A stretch of DNA of 64,000 nt from Flavisphingomonas formosensis (GCF_009755815.1 NZ_WRPK01000002.1:372001-436000), one strand, 5' to 3'. Shown: positions 15,510 to 25,037, counted from the first letter of the stretch. A program made the numbers and translations. The notes: a model not told the origin generated them from the letters alone.

Positions 15510-16380
15510 GCGCGCGCCGCACCGGAGTCGAAGCGTTGCAGACATCCACCGCGCCGGCCGGGCGGACGAAGAAATCGTCCTTGCGGTTGGCGCGAGCATG
15601 GATCCATTGCGCGAAGGCCGGGCTCGTCTGGTCCAAGACTTCGAAGCGCGGCCGCTGTTCGGCCGGCAGATCGGCCGCGATCTTCGCGGACCGGATCGGC
15701 AGCGCTGACGCCTCGTCCTTGTAGAACCCGAGCGGACCGGTGCCGCGCGGTCGGGCCGAGAGCCACTCCATTCCTTCGACGATGCGGCCGACCAGCGCGA
15801 TGTTGCGATCCAGATGCCGCGGCGCCTGGCCGATGACCGCATAGAGCTCCGTCCCGTCGCCGGTGTCGGGCGCCATGTCCCGCCCGACGCCCACCATGCC
15901 ATAACAATGCACGAGCCAGGCGGCACCGCCCTCCCGCGCCACCGGCCAGCCATCGACATGACCCGTCTCGGCGGCATAGCTGTCCCGAAAACCGAGCGGC
16001 CGGAACACGAGACCCGCAGCGGGCCGTTCATATTCGGCAGGCGGATGCCGAACCAGCGCCGCGGGCCGCTGCGAACCGGCATCCGGCCGCGCCCATTGCA
16101 CCACATAATTGTCCTGCACGCGAGTCACCGCCGCGCCGTCGAACCAGCCCGCCCGAACGAGCGTCACGATATTGGCGACATGGATCGGCGCGAAGCGGGG
16201 CGTGAGCTGGATCGCCACCTGCCGACCGTCCTCCAGCGTCAGCATGATCAGGAAATGAGGATCGATCGCCTTCCAGGCAGAGGCGGGAGCCTGGGCGACG
16301 ATGTCATTCGGCGTCGCCGCGGCGAGCGGCGCGGCGAGGGCAGTCAACGCCAGGCATAGCCAGCCCCGGCCTCTTTTCAT
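15505..16380 (-). CDS. Exported cyclophilin-type peptidyl-prolyl isomerase
   Basis: This 291-aa protein starts with a signal peptide (MKRGRGWLCLALTALAAPLAAA). The cyclophilin barrel follows: MLTLEDGRQVAIQLTPRFAPIHVANIVTLVRAGWFDGAAVTRVQDNYVVQWA matches the start of bacterial PpiA/CypA-like proteins, and GRDMAPDTGDGTELYAVIGQAPRHLDRNIALVGRIVEGMEWL matches the second half. It is longer than minimal cyclophilins because of an insertion (about residues 95-150) and a C-terminal extension of about 70 residues. It would act in the periplasm. Its ATG overlaps the stop of the SGNH hydrolase gene (ATGA), so the two are co-translated. Confidence 0.87.
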   Translation of the reverse strand: MKRGRGWLCLALTALAAPLAAATPNDIVAQAPASAWKAIDPHFLIMLTLEDGRQVAIQLTPRFAPIHVANIVTLVRAGWFDGAAVTRVQDNYVVQWARPDAGSQRPAALVRHPPAEYERPAAGLVFRPLGFRDSYAAETGHVDGWPVAREGGAAWLVHCYGMVGVGRDMAPDTGDGTELYAVIGQAPRHLDRNIALVGRIVEGMEWLSARPRGTGPLGFYKDEASALPIRSAKIAADLPAEQRPRFEVLDQTSPAFAQWIHARANRKDDFFVRPAGAVDVCNASTPVRRAP

Positions 16381-17348
16381 CGCTCCGCCGCCCTGCCCGG
16401 GCTCGCCAACGCCTCCGCGATCGCCCGATCCGCGATCGGCCGCATCATCGCATAACCGTCCCGGTTGGGATGGACGCCGTCATTGGTCAGGGCAGGCTTC
16501 ATCCCCATTTCGCTGTCGGCCAGCACCGCATGGTAATCGGCATAGACATATCCCTCCCGCGCGGCCATCGCGCGCAGGCGGGCATTCATCGCGACGATGG
16601 TCTGCGCGGGCGGCGGCTTCAGCTTAGTATTCCAGCCGAACAGCCGGGCCGGCGTCACGGATCCGATGATCACCCGGATGCCGTGCAGCCGCGCAAGCTC
16701 CGCCATGGTGCGGATATTATTCTCCACCGCAGCGAAGGTGGTCGGGCCGCCATTGCCGGCGATATCGTTGGTGCCCATCAGGATCTGGACGATCGTCGGA
16801 TTGAGATCGATCACATCCTGTCGGAAGCGCAGCAGTCCCTGCGCGGTGGTCTGCCCGCTGATCCCGCGATCGATCACCCGATCGAAAAGCTGCCTGTCGC
16901 CGAAGCGCCATTGCTCCGTCACCGAGGCGCCGAAAAAGATGATCCGCGGCTTGCCAGGATCGGGCATGGCCGGCAGTTCCGCATTGTCGCGCCGATAATA
17001 GCAGAGCCGACCATAATCGGCGCGGATCATCGCGGCATAATTGTAGGCGGCGTCCGGGGCGGTCGGAGCGGGGACGATCGGCGTCGGACTGGGCTTGATC
17101 AGCGCGCTCTGAATCGGCGTTTCGGTTCGGGGGCGGAACCAGGTCGGCAGACAGGGCTGCTCCACGATGCCGCCAGGCACGATGGGAGCCGGAAAGGCCG
17201 ATGCGCGCGCGATCACGGGCGGGGCGGACTGACGGACAGCCGGCGCCGCATTATTCGCCGATGCAGGCAGCGGCGCCTGTCCTACGGCGACGGCCGGTAC
17301 CCCCAGCAGCAACGCAAACGCTATCGGCACGCGCAGGCGCGTGATCAT
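16377..17348 (-). CDS. Exported SGNH/GDSL-family hydrolase
   Basis: This 323-aa protein has a signal peptide (MITRLRVPIAFALLLGVPAVAVG), a Pro/Ala-rich spacer and an SGNH hydrolase domain. Its catalytic blocks are clear: GASVTE with the Ser nucleophile, RGISGQT with Gly, GTNDI with Asn, and DGVHPNRDGY with the Asp/His pair. Such enzymes deacylate lipids or polysaccharide acetyl esters; the substrate is unknown. Two nearby ATGs are possible (17354 and 17348). AGGGG in the leader is only 2 bases from the first and 8 from the second, so 17348 is chosen. It follows ubiG by 23 bases and overlaps the cyclophilin start. Confidence 0.85.
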   Translation of the reverse strand: MITRLRVPIAFALLLGVPAVAVGQAPLPASANNAAPAVRQSAPPVIARASAFPAPIVPGGIVEQPCLPTWFRPRTETPIQSALIKPSPTPIVPAPTAPDAAYNYAAMIRADYGRLCYYRRDNAELPAMPDPGKPRIIFFGASVTEQWRFGDRQLFDRVIDRGISGQTTAQGLLRFRQDVIDLNPTIVQILMGTNDIAGNGGPTTFAAVENNIRTMAELARLHGIRVIIGSVTPARLFGWNTKLKPPPAQTIVAMNARLRAMAAREGYVYADYHAVLADSEMGMKPALTNDGVHPNRDGYAMMRPIADRAIAEALASPGRAAER

Positions 17349-17371
17349 TTTCATATCCCCTGTTGCAACCG

Positions 17372-18124
17372 TCAGCCCGCGACAGCGGTGAGGAAATAAT
17401 CCACCGAGCAATCCGCGGACAACCTGAAACCGCGCGTCGGCATAAAATCGAGTCCGCGCCGATCGAGGACGCGCAGCCCGGCCGCCGCCATGAGCCCGGT
17501 CAGTTCGTCCGGCGTCAGGAATTTGGACCAGTCGTGCGTCTTGCGAGGGATCATGCCCAACCCCTCCCCGAGCGTGATCAGTGCCAGGCGAGAACGGGCG
17601 GTGCGATTGGGGGTCGAAACGATCATCAGCCCGCCGGGCGCGAGCGCGGCTGCGAGGCCGGCGACGAAGGCGGCCGGATCGGCGACATGCTCGATCACCT
17701 CCATCGAGGTCACGAGATCGTAGCTGCCGGCCTCGCCGTCCGCCGCCGCCAGATCCTCGATACCGCCACAGCGATAGTCGATCGACAGCCGCTGCCCCTC
17801 GGCATGCAATCGCGCCGCAGCGACATTCTCCCACGCCGCGTCCAGCCCGGTCACACGCGCGCCGAGGCGCGCCAGCGGTTCGCTGAGCAGGCCGGCGCCG
17901 CAGCCGACGTCGAGCGCACGCTTGCCGGAGAGCGGCTTGAGCGTCGTGCCGTCGCCCTGCCAATGGGCATCGATCTGTTCACGGAGATAGGAAAGACGTG
18001 CCGGATTCAGCCGGTGCAGCATTGCCGAGGATCCACGTGGGTTCCACCAATCCTGCGCCAGCTTGCCGAAATGCGCGGCTTCTGCGGGGTCGATCGTAGC
18101 GGGTATGGGCGTGCTTGCGTTCAT
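17372..18124 (-). CDS. ubiG: Ubiquinone biosynthesis O-methyltransferase UbiG
   Basis: This SAM-dependent enzyme carries out both O-methylations in ubiquinone biosynthesis. At 250 aa it has family length. It shows the UbiG-specific start AEAAHFGKLAQDWWNPRGSSAMLHRLNPARLSYL, the SAM motif LDVGCGAGLLSEPLARLGARVTGLD near residue 70, MEVIEHVADP near 140, and the membrane-contacting NRTARSRLALITLGEGLGMIPRKTHDWSKFLTPDEL. It is divergent from lysC across 72 bases and heads the ubiG-SGNH-cyclophilin group. The Coq4-like gene 2 kb away is another link to ubiquinone, though regulated separately. Confidence 0.95.
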   Translation of the reverse strand: MNASTPIPATIDPAEAAHFGKLAQDWWNPRGSSAMLHRLNPARLSYLREQIDAHWQGDGTTLKPLSGKRALDVGCGAGLLSEPLARLGARVTGLDAAWENVAAARLHAEGQRLSIDYRCGGIEDLAAADGEAGSYDLVTSMEVIEHVADPAAFVAGLAAALAPGGLMIVSTPNRTARSRLALITLGEGLGMIPRKTHDWSKFLTPDELTGLMAAAGLRVLDRRGLDFMPTRGFRLSADCSVDYFLTAVAG

Positions 18125-18196
18125 GGTTCCGTCTCTCTATCAGGGCCGCGCCCTCGATCCCAAGGGCCTTTTCTCCCTCTCTCGAAGATCCGGTTC

Positions 18197-19459
18197 ATGG
18201 CGCGCATCGTAATGAAATTTGGCGGCACCTCGATGGCGGGCATCGAGCGAATTCGCAACGTCGCGAACCGCGTGAAACAGGAAGTCGAGGCAGGCAACCA
18301 GGTTGCGGTCGTCGTGTCCGCCATGGCCGGCGAGACCGACCGGCTGGTGAATTTCTGCCGCGAGGCGAGCTCGCTCTACGATCCGCGCGAATATGACGTC
18401 GTCGTCGCCTCGGGCGAGCAGGTTACCTCCGGACTGCTCGCGATCGTGCTGCAAGGCATGGGCGTGCCGGCGCGCAGCTGGCTCGGCTGGCAGCTGCCGA
18501 TCCACACCAACGACGCCCATGCCAGCGCGCGCATCGGCACGATCGATACCGACAGGCTGGATGCCGCGCTGGCCTCCGGCGAAGTGGCTGTGATCCCCGG
18601 CTTCCAGGGCGTGACCGACGACAATCGCGTCACAACGCTCGGTCGCGGCGGATCCGATACCTCGGCCGTCGCCGTGGCGGCGGCGATGAAGGCCGATCGC
18701 TGCGACATCTATACCGACGTCGACGGCGTCTATACCACCGATCCACGCATCGTGCCCCGCGCACGCAAGCTCGGCCGGGTCACCTATGAAGAGATGCTGG
18801 AGCTGGCCAGCGTGGGCGCCAAAGTGTTGCAGACGCGCTCCGTCGGGCTGGCGATGAAGGAGCGGGTGCGCGTGCGCGTGCTCTCCTCCTTCGACGATAC
18901 GCGCGACGACGAGGGACATCGCGGCACGCTGATCGTCGGCGAGGACGAAATCGAGGAAAGCAGGATGGAACGACAGCTCATCACCGGCATCGCGCACGAC
19001 AAGAACGAGGCGAAGATCACGCTCGTCTCAGTGCCGGACCGGCCCGGGGCCGTGGCGACGATCTTCTCGCCACTCGCCGACGCCAACATCAACGTCGACA
19101 TGATCGTCCAGAACGTCGCGCTGGACGGCAAGTCGACCGACGTGACCTTCACCGTGCCGAAGGCCGAGCTCGCCCGCTCGCTTGACGTGCTGGAAAAGTC
19201 GCGCCCGACGATCGGCCACGAGCGCGTCATCTCCGACACCGCGATCACCAAAGTCTCGGTGGTCGGCGTCGGCATGCGCAGCCACGCCGGCGTCGCCGCT
19301 GAGATGTTCAAGAGCCTCGCCGATCGCGGCATCAACATCCAGGCGATCACCACCAGCGAGATCAAGGTCTCCGTGCTCATCAGCGAGGAATATACCGAGC
19401 TGGCGGTGCGCGTGCTGCACAGCGCCTATGGCCTCGACGCGGAAGAACCCGCCGAGTGA
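18197..19459 (+). CDS. lysC: Aspartate kinase LysC
   Basis: Aspartokinase phosphorylates L-aspartate, the first step to lysine, threonine and methionine. The protein of 420 aa starts with MARIVMKFGGTSMAGIERI, the kinase nucleotide loop, and has GRGGSDTSAVAVAAAMKADRCDIYTDVDGVYTTDPR near residue 150, with the catalytic and substrate-binding residues. Two ACT domains fill about residues 265-420 (SVPDRPGAVATIFSPLADANINVDMIVQNV and VVGVGMRSHAGVAAEMFKSLADRGINIQAITTSEIKVSVL), typical of lysine/threonine feedback control. The frame is open for a further 278 codons upstream, but only opposite ubiG; the ATG at 18197 begins the fold. The ribosome-binding site (GAAGA) is weak. Confidence 0.95.
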   Translation: MARIVMKFGGTSMAGIERIRNVANRVKQEVEAGNQVAVVVSAMAGETDRLVNFCREASSLYDPREYDVVVASGEQVTSGLLAIVLQGMGVPARSWLGWQLPIHTNDAHASARIGTIDTDRLDAALASGEVAVIPGFQGVTDDNRVTTLGRGGSDTSAVAVAAAMKADRCDIYTDVDGVYTTDPRIVPRARKLGRVTYEEMLELASVGAKVLQTRSVGLAMKERVRVRVLSSFDDTRDDEGHRGTLIVGEDEIEESRMERQLITGIAHDKNEAKITLVSVPDRPGAVATIFSPLADANINVDMIVQNVALDGKSTDVTFTVPKAELARSLDVLEKSRPTIGHERVISDTAITKVSVVGVGMRSHAGVAAEMFKSLADRGINIQAITTSEIKVSVLISEEYTELAVRVLHSAYGLDAEEPAE

Positions 19460-19505
19460 TGAACAGCCTGCCTTTCCGCGCCGTGGCGACTGCGGCGATC
19501 CGCGC

Positions 19506-20531
19506 ATGACGCCGCCCCGTTCGGGCCGTTCGCGGCTGACCGCGCTGATGGCGCGTGGCGCGGAATTCCTCGGCACGGACGTGGCCATATTGGCCGGTGC
19601 GATGTCGTGGGTGAGCGAGCGCAATCTCGTCGCCGCCATTTCCAATGCCGGCGGGTTCGGGGTTATCGCCTGCGGCGCGATGACGCCTGCGCTGCTCGAT
19701 GCCGAGATCGCCGGCACCAAGGCGCTGACGACGAGGCCGTTCGGCGTCAACCTAATCACCATGCACCCCGATCTGATGGAGCTGATCGACATTTGCGGAC
19801 GCCATGGCGTCGGCCATGTCGTCCTCGCCGGCGGCCTGCCGCCCGCAGGATCGCTGGAGCGGATCAAGGCGACCGGGGCAAAGCTGATCTGCTTCGCCCC
19901 CGCCCTCGCGCTGGCGAAGAAGCTGATCCGTTCGGGCGTGGACGCGCTGGTGATCGAGGGTATGGAGGCCGGCGGCCATATCGGCCCCGTCTCCACTTCC
20001 GTGCTCGCGCAGGAGATGCTGCCCGAGATCGCGCGGCAGCTCCCCGTCTTCGTTGCCGGCGGCATCGGCCGCGGCGAGGCGATCGCGGCCTATCTGGAAA
20101 TGGGTGCGGCCGGCGTGCAGCTCGGCACCCGTTTCGTCTGCGCGACCGAATCGATCGCCCACCCAAATTTCAAGAAAGCCTTCATTCGCGCCTCGGCGCG
20201 CGATGCCATCGCCTCCGTGCAGATCGATCCGCGGCTGCCGGTGATTCCGGTGCGCGCGCTCAAGAACGCGTCGACCGAGCTCTTCACCGCAAAGCAGCGC
20301 GAAGTGGCGCAGGCATTGGACGAAGGCCGCGTGGCGATGGCCGAAGCGCAACTCCAGATCGAGCATTATTGGGCCGGCGCGTTGCGCCGCGCGGTGATCG
20401 ACGGCGATGTGGAGCATGGCTCGTTGATGGCGGGCCAGTCGGTCGGCATGGTCACGAAGGAAGAGCCCGTCGCGGAGATCATCGCAGCGCTGCTCGAGGA
20501 AGCTGCCACGGCGCTGGCGACGCGGGCTTAG
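19506..20531 (+). CDS. Nitronate monooxygenase / 2-nitropropane dioxygenase-family flavoprotein
   Basis: This 341-aa FMN-dependent TIM-barrel protein has LAGAMSWVSERNLVAAISNAGGFGVIACGAMTP near residue 32, the family's flavin-binding start, VNLITMHP, EGMEAGGHIGP near residue 150 with the catalytic His, and FVAGGIGRGEAIAAYLEMGAAGVQLGTRFVCATES for the phosphate-binding loop. Members oxidise alkyl nitronates or reduce quinones and enoyl substrates; the true substrate here is open. The start at 19506 lies 46 bases after lysC. The frame is open farther back only within lysC. It is probably co-transcribed with lysC. Confidence 0.87.
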   Translation: MTPPRSGRSRLTALMARGAEFLGTDVAILAGAMSWVSERNLVAAISNAGGFGVIACGAMTPALLDAEIAGTKALTTRPFGVNLITMHPDLMELIDICGRHGVGHVVLAGGLPPAGSLERIKATGAKLICFAPALALAKKLIRSGVDALVIEGMEAGGHIGPVSTSVLAQEMLPEIARQLPVFVAGGIGRGEAIAAYLEMGAAGVQLGTRFVCATESIAHPNFKKAFIRASARDAIASVQIDPRLPVIPVRALKNASTELFTAKQREVAQALDEGRVAMAEAQLQIEHYWAGALRRAVIDGDVEHGSLMAGQSVGMVTKEEPVAEIIAALLEEAATALATRA

Positions 20532-20612
20532 CCTTATCCGATTCGTCCCGTTCGGTCGGAAATGCCAACTAAGCCCGTGACGCTGCCGCCCCCTTCCTGC
20601 TAGGCACGGCGC

Positions 20613-22901
20613 ATGTCCTCCACGCCCACCCTCGCAGTATCGGCCGCACGCGAGATATTGACGCGCCTGCACGACGTGATGGCGTCGCGCTCCGCCGCGC
20701 AGGTGAAGCTCAACCAGGTCGTCCAGATCATCGGCGAGACGCTGGATAGCGAGGTCTGCTCCATCTATCTCCTGCGCGACGGCGTGCTGGAGCTCTTCGC
20801 CACCCGCGGTCTCAAGCAGGAGGCGGTGCACGTCACCAAGCTGGCGCTCGGCGAGGGTCTCGTCGGCACCATCGCCGAGCATGTCGAGACGCTGAACCTG
20901 GACGAGGCGACCAGCCATCCAGACTTCGCCTACAAGCCGGAAACCGGGGAAGAACTCTATCACAGCTTCGCCGGCGTCCCGATCGTGCGCCGCCAGCGCG
21001 CCGTCGGCGTGCTCTGCGTCCAGCACGAGGCGTCGCGCCGTTACGACGATGTCGAGATCGAGGCGCTGCAGACCGTCGCCATGGTGCTGGCCGAGCTGAT
21101 CGCCGGCGCCGGCCTGATCGACGAGAGCGCGACCGCCAGCCGCGACCCGCGCGAGACCGGTGCGGTGCGGCTCACCGGCCTCAAGCTGGTCGAGGGCATG
21201 GCCCGCGGCGTCGCCGTGTTCCACCAGCCGCGCGTCAATATCGAGCATACCGTCGCCGAGGATATCGAGGCCGAGCGGCATCGCGTCTATTCCGCCTTCG
21301 CCAAGATGCGCGAGCAGATCGAGCGAATGACGCGCGAGGCCGAGTTCGGCACCGCGGGCGAGCATCACGACGTGCTCGAGACGTACAAGATGTTCGCCTA
21401 TGACGAAGGCTGGAGCCGGCGGATCAACGAGGCGATCAGCTCCGGCCTCACCGCCGAGGCGGCGATCGAGCGCGTCCAGCAGCGCACCCGCATGCGCATG
21501 CGCGAGATTGACGATCCGCTGCTGCAGGATCGCATGCACGATCTGGAGGATCTCTCCAATCGTCTGCTGCGCATCGTCTCCGGCCAGCTCAGCACCGCCG
21601 CGCAGCTCGGCCTGCGTCATGATTCGATCCTGATCGCACGCAATCTCGGGCCTGCCGAGTTGCTCGAATATGATCGCCGCCGCCTCAAGGGCGTGGTGCT
21701 GGAGGAAGGATCGCTCACCGCCCACGTCACCATCGTCGCGCGGGCCATGGGTATTCCCGTTTTGGGGCGCGTGCGCGACGTACGCCGCACGATCGCGGAG
21801 GGCGATCTGCTGCTGCTCGATGGCGTGCAAGGGGCGGTGTTCGTCCGGCCCACCACGGCGATGGAAGAGGCGTTCGATGCCAAGCTGCTGATCGGCCAGA
21901 AGCGCCGCGCCCAATTCGCCGCGATGCGCGACCAGCCGCCGGTGACGAAGAATGGCGAGCGCATCACGCTGATGATGAATGCCGGCCTGCGCGACGACGT
22001 CTCGACCCTGGACGTCACCGGCGCGGACGGCATCGGCCTGTTCCGCACCGAGTTCCAGTTCCTCGTTTCCGCCACTCTGCCCCAGCGCGAGCGGCAGCAG
22101 CGCCTTTATCGCGACGTGATGGATGCGGCCGGCGATCGTCCGGTGATCTTCCGTACCGTCGACATCGGCGGCGACAAGGCGCTGCCCTACATGAATCAGG
22201 ACGGCGACATCGCCACCGAGGAAAATCCGGCAATGGGCTGGCGCGCGATCCGGCTGGCGCTGGAGCGCGACGCACTGATGAAGGCGCAGGCCCGTGCCTT
22301 GATCGAGGCAGGCGCCGGCCGCGTCCTGCAGGTCATGTTCCCGATGGTGTCCGAGCCGTGGGAGTTCGACGAGGCACGCGAGCTGTTCGAGGCGCAACGC
22401 AAATGGATCGCCGAACGCGGACGGATGCTGCCGCTCGCGATCCGATACGGCTGCATGCTGGAGGTGCCGGCACTGGCCGAGAGCCTGGACATCCTTCTGC
22501 CCAAGCTGGATTTCCTGTCGATCGGAACCAACGACCTCACCCAGTTCCTGTTTGCCGCGGATCGCGCGCATCCCAAGCTGGCCGAGCGTTACGACTGGCT
22601 GTCCCCGGCAATCCTGCGGTTCATCTCGCGCGTCGTGCGCGAGACGAAGGCAGCGGACGTACCCGTAGGCGTATGCGGCGAAATGGGCGGACGCACGCTA
22701 GAGGCGATGGCGCTGATCGGTCTCGGCATCGATCGGCTCTCGATCACCCCGGCGGCGATCGGCCCTGTCAAGGCGATGATCCGGACACTGGATGCCGCCG
22801 CGTTGCGCACGGCCATGGCGGATTGGCTGATCAAGCCGCCCGCATCGATGCGTGCTGTGCTCGAGCAATGGTCGGAGGCAAACCAGGTCGCCATCGCCTG
22901 A
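20613..22901 (+). CDS. ptsP: PEP-protein phosphotransferase PtsP (EI-Ntr)
   Basis: EI-Ntr takes phosphate from phosphoenolpyruvate and passes it to NPr and EIIA-Ntr in the regulatory nitrogen PTS. The 762-aa protein has an N-terminal GAF domain (about residues 22-165, CSIYLLRDGVLELFATRGL) that in known homologues senses glutamine or 2-oxoglutarate. The HPr-binding helical domain follows, then the phosphohistidine region GSLTAHVTIVARAMGIP with His371, and the PEP-binding barrel with GADGIGLFRTEFQFL, FRTVDIGGDKALPY, and GTNDLTQFLFAADR. Its proximity to lysC is commonly seen in alphaproteobacteria. Confidence 0.95.
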   Translation: MSSTPTLAVSAAREILTRLHDVMASRSAAQVKLNQVVQIIGETLDSEVCSIYLLRDGVLELFATRGLKQEAVHVTKLALGEGLVGTIAEHVETLNLDEATSHPDFAYKPETGEELYHSFAGVPIVRRQRAVGVLCVQHEASRRYDDVEIEALQTVAMVLAELIAGAGLIDESATASRDPRETGAVRLTGLKLVEGMARGVAVFHQPRVNIEHTVAEDIEAERHRVYSAFAKMREQIERMTREAEFGTAGEHHDVLETYKMFAYDEGWSRRINEAISSGLTAEAAIERVQQRTRMRMREIDDPLLQDRMHDLEDLSNRLLRIVSGQLSTAAQLGLRHDSILIARNLGPAELLEYDRRRLKGVVLEEGSLTAHVTIVARAMGIPVLGRVRDVRRTIAEGDLLLLDGVQGAVFVRPTTAMEEAFDAKLLIGQKRRAQFAAMRDQPPVTKNGERITLMMNAGLRDDVSTLDVTGADGIGLFRTEFQFLVSATLPQRERQQRLYRDVMDAAGDRPVIFRTVDIGGDKALPYMNQDGDIATEENPAMGWRAIRLALERDALMKAQARALIEAGAGRVLQVMFPMVSEPWEFDEARELFEAQRKWIAERGRMLPLAIRYGCMLEVPALAESLDILLPKLDFLSIGTNDLTQFLFAADRAHPKLAERYDWLSPAILRFISRVVRETKAADVPVGVCGEMGGRTLEAMALIGLGIDRLSITPAAIGPVKAMIRTLDAAALRTAMADWLIKPPASMRAVLEQWSEANQVAIA

Positions 22902-23015
22902 CCGCGTGCAAGGCACGCAATCGCGCCAAATTGCAGCACTTCGTTTGACAAGTAACCACACCGCTTGCGAAATGTGGGCGGGCAAAAGGACGGACCCCGC
23001 GGTCCTGGAGGTCGC

Positions 23016-24041
23016 ATGGACGAAGCGGAAAACCGCGAATTGTTTCCTAAGCGCGTCGGCGAACGCCTCGCGGCCGCTCGCACTGCGATGGGTCTCGAGC
23101 TGGACGAGGTGGCAGCGCGCACGCGCGTCACCAAGCGGCAGCTCGCCGCAATCGAAGCCGGAGATCATGGCGCATTGCCTGCCCCCACCTACAGCGCGGG
23201 CTTCGTGAAGGCCTACGCGCAGGTGGTCGGGCTGGACGGCACCGCGTTGGCCAGCGATTTTCGTGCCGAGCTGGGCGCGGCGCCACCGACGCGCCGTCAG
23301 GTCGAGCCGTTCGAGCCGGCGGATCCCGCGCGCATTCCCACCAAATTGCTGGCCTGGACAGCGTTGGCAATCGCAATAGCGATAGCGCTCGCTTATGCGC
23401 TGTGGCGCGGGCCGGGTGGTGAAGCCGATCAGCTCGCCGCCGGCACCGGGCCGGACAATGCGGCTCCCGCGCCCGCCCCTGCCCCCGCGCAGCCGCCGAC
23501 CGTGGCGCCGCCTGCCGCCACCGGGCCGGTCGTGATCACGGCGACCGCACCGGTCTGGGTCCGCATCTATGAGCCCAATGGCGGCAAGAAATATCTCGAT
23601 CATGAGATGAAGGCCGGGGAGGCGTTCACCGTTCCGCCCGATGCAGTGGATCCCCAGATCCTGACCGGACGGCCGCAGTCCCTGACCATCACCGTCGGCG
23701 ACAAGGCCGTCCCGCCGCTCGGCCCGGCCGACAAGACCGTGGCCGACGTCAGCTTGAAGCCGGCTGCGCTACTGGCACGCGCGCAGGCCGGCGGCGCGGC
23801 GCCAGCCGCCGCTTCGCCCGTTACCGTGCCCCCGCCGTCGACGGTGACGCTGCCGCCGGTCACGGGCGCCGTATCCGCTCCAACGCCACAACGCCGGGAA
23901 AGTCGCCGTCGACTGCCGGATAATGGCACCGCGCCAACCACCAACAGCGCGCTGCCGCCCGCATTCGCGGCTCCGTCCGAATCAACGACCACCACGACGC
24001 CCGCCAGCGGCAGCGATGGCGCCACGCAGCCCCAGCCTTAA
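23016..24041 (+). CDS. RodZ-like membrane protein with Xre-type HTH and DUF4115
   Basis: This 341-aa protein has the layout of the cytoskeletal protein RodZ. There is an N-terminal helix-turn-helix (about residues 8-75: GERLAAARTAMGLELDEVAARTRVTKRQLAAIEAGD), a single membrane segment (about 108-128, LLAWTALAIAIAIALAYAL), a Pro/Ala-rich linker and a periplasmic beta domain (DUF4115, about 170-250, ITATAPVWVRIYEPNGGKKYLDHEMKAGEAFTVP). A low-complexity Pro/Thr tail ends it. RodZ links MreB to the elongasome. The ATG at 23016 is fixed by GGAGGT six bases upstream. TTGACA at 22945-22950 is a possible -35 element, but no good -10 follows. Confidence 0.75.
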   Translation: MDEAENRELFPKRVGERLAAARTAMGLELDEVAARTRVTKRQLAAIEAGDHGALPAPTYSAGFVKAYAQVVGLDGTALASDFRAELGAAPPTRRQVEPFEPADPARIPTKLLAWTALAIAIAIALAYALWRGPGGEADQLAAGTGPDNAAPAPAPAPAQPPTVAPPAATGPVVITATAPVWVRIYEPNGGKKYLDHEMKAGEAFTVPPDAVDPQILTGRPQSLTITVGDKAVPPLGPADKTVADVSLKPAALLARAQAGGAAPAAASPVTVPPPSTVTLPPVTGAVSAPTPQRRESRRRLPDNGTAPTTNSALPPAFAAPSESTTTTTPASGSDGATQPQP

Positions 24042-24060
24042 TCCTGGCGTCAGCCAGGAT
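24041..24060. terminator. Short hairpin between the RodZ-like gene and cpoB
   Basis: Perfect 8-bp stem ATCCTGGC / GCCAGGAT with a 4-base loop, starting at the stop codon of the RodZ-like gene. No T-run follows, so it may only stabilise or attenuate the transcript between the two genes. Confidence 0.4.
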
Positions 24061-24104
24061 CGGGCAGAAGCATGCCGATGACGAACCGGAAGACGGGGGA
24101 GAAA

Positions 24105-25037
24105 ATGATGCGCGTGATGCTGATTGCCGGACTGTTGCTCGCGGGAACCGCGATCACGCCAGCGCTGGCGCAGAGCGCGCCCGCCGTCGAAGGCCGCGTC
24201 ACCAAGCTGGAAAAGGAAATGCGGGCCGTCCAACGCAAGGTCTTCCCGGGCGCCAATCCCGACTATTTCGAACCGGAGATCGCTCCGGCCTCACCGCAGG
24301 CGGTGCCGGGCATGGCCGCGACATCGCCCCTTGCCGATCTCAATGCACGCGTCGATGCGCTGGAACGATCGCTCTCGCAGCTCACCGGCCAGGTCGAGCA
24401 GGCCAACTTCAAGAATCGCCAGCTCGAGGACGCCTTCGCCAAATATAAGGCGGACACCGACTATCGGCTGAGCGCGCTGGAAGGCGGCAACCCTGCAGCC
24501 GGCGGCAAGCCGGGCGGATCGGGGGGCTATCCGCCTCCCGGAACGCCGCCGTTCGGCTCGCGCGAACCCGCCAGCTCTCCCCAGTCCGCCCCCCCTCCTC
24601 CGCCGCCCGTTGCCGCGGCAACGCCGCCTTCCCCTTCCACGGGCGATGCCGCGGAGGACGCCTATATGGCCGGCTATAATCTCTGGGCCGCGAAGAAATA
24701 TCCGGAGGCTGAAACGTCGCTGAAGGCGTTCGTGGCCAAATATCCCAACCATCGCCGTACCAGCTATGCCCAGAATCTGCTGGGCCGCGCCTATCTGGAC
24801 GACGGCAAGCCGGCCACGGCGGCGGAAGCCTTCTACGCCAATTACAAGAACAATCCCCGGGGCGAGCGGGCGCCTGACAGCCTCTATTATCTCGGGCAGT
24901 CCCTGACCCAGCTCAAGAAGACCACGGAAGCCTGCAAGGTCTATGACGAGCTGAACGACGTCTATGGCGCCAAGCTCTCGCCCGCCCTGAAGGATCGGGT
25001 GACCAAGGCGCGCGCAGACGCCAAGTGCGCGAGCTGA
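24105..25037 (+). CDS. cpoB: Tol-Pal system protein CpoB (YbgF)
   Basis: CpoB is a periplasmic protein that coordinates peptidoglycan synthesis and outer-membrane constriction with Tol-Pal. The 310-aa protein has a signal peptide (MMRVMLIAGLLLAGTAITPALAQ), a coiled-coil stretch (about residues 25-130, with DLNARVDALERSLSQLTGQVEQA), a Gly/Pro-rich linker and a C-terminal TPR domain starting at AEDAYMAGYNLWAAKKYPEAETSLKAFVAKYP. An upstream ATG at 24072 is in frame, but GGGGGAG at 24095-24101 serves the ATG pair at 24105/24108. tol and pal genes are not in the window. The stop overlaps the tilS start. Confidence 0.85.
   Translation: MMRVMLIAGLLLAGTAITPALAQSAPAVEGRVTKLEKEMRAVQRKVFPGANPDYFEPEIAPASPQAVPGMAATSPLADLNARVDALERSLSQLTGQVEQANFKNRQLEDAFAKYKADTDYRLSALEGGNPAAGGKPGGSGGYPPPGTPPFGSREPASSPQSAPPPPPPVAAATPPSPSTGDAAEDAYMAGYNLWAAKKYPEAETSLKAFVAKYPNHRRTSYAQNLLGRAYLDDGKPATAAEAFYANYKNNPRGERAPDSLYYLGQSLTQLKKTTEACKVYDELNDVYGAKLSPALKDRVTKARADAKCAS

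Noticed and set aside
17363-18196. N-terminal extension of aspartate kinase by 278 codons
   Set aside because: This stretch lies wholly opposite ubiG and its leader. The kinase fold starts at 18197.
19752-22571. A 939-codon reverse-strand frame opposite the nitronate monooxygenase and ptsP genes
   Set aside because: Antisense shadow of two clear genes; composition is His/Arg/Gln-rich and has no recognisable motif.
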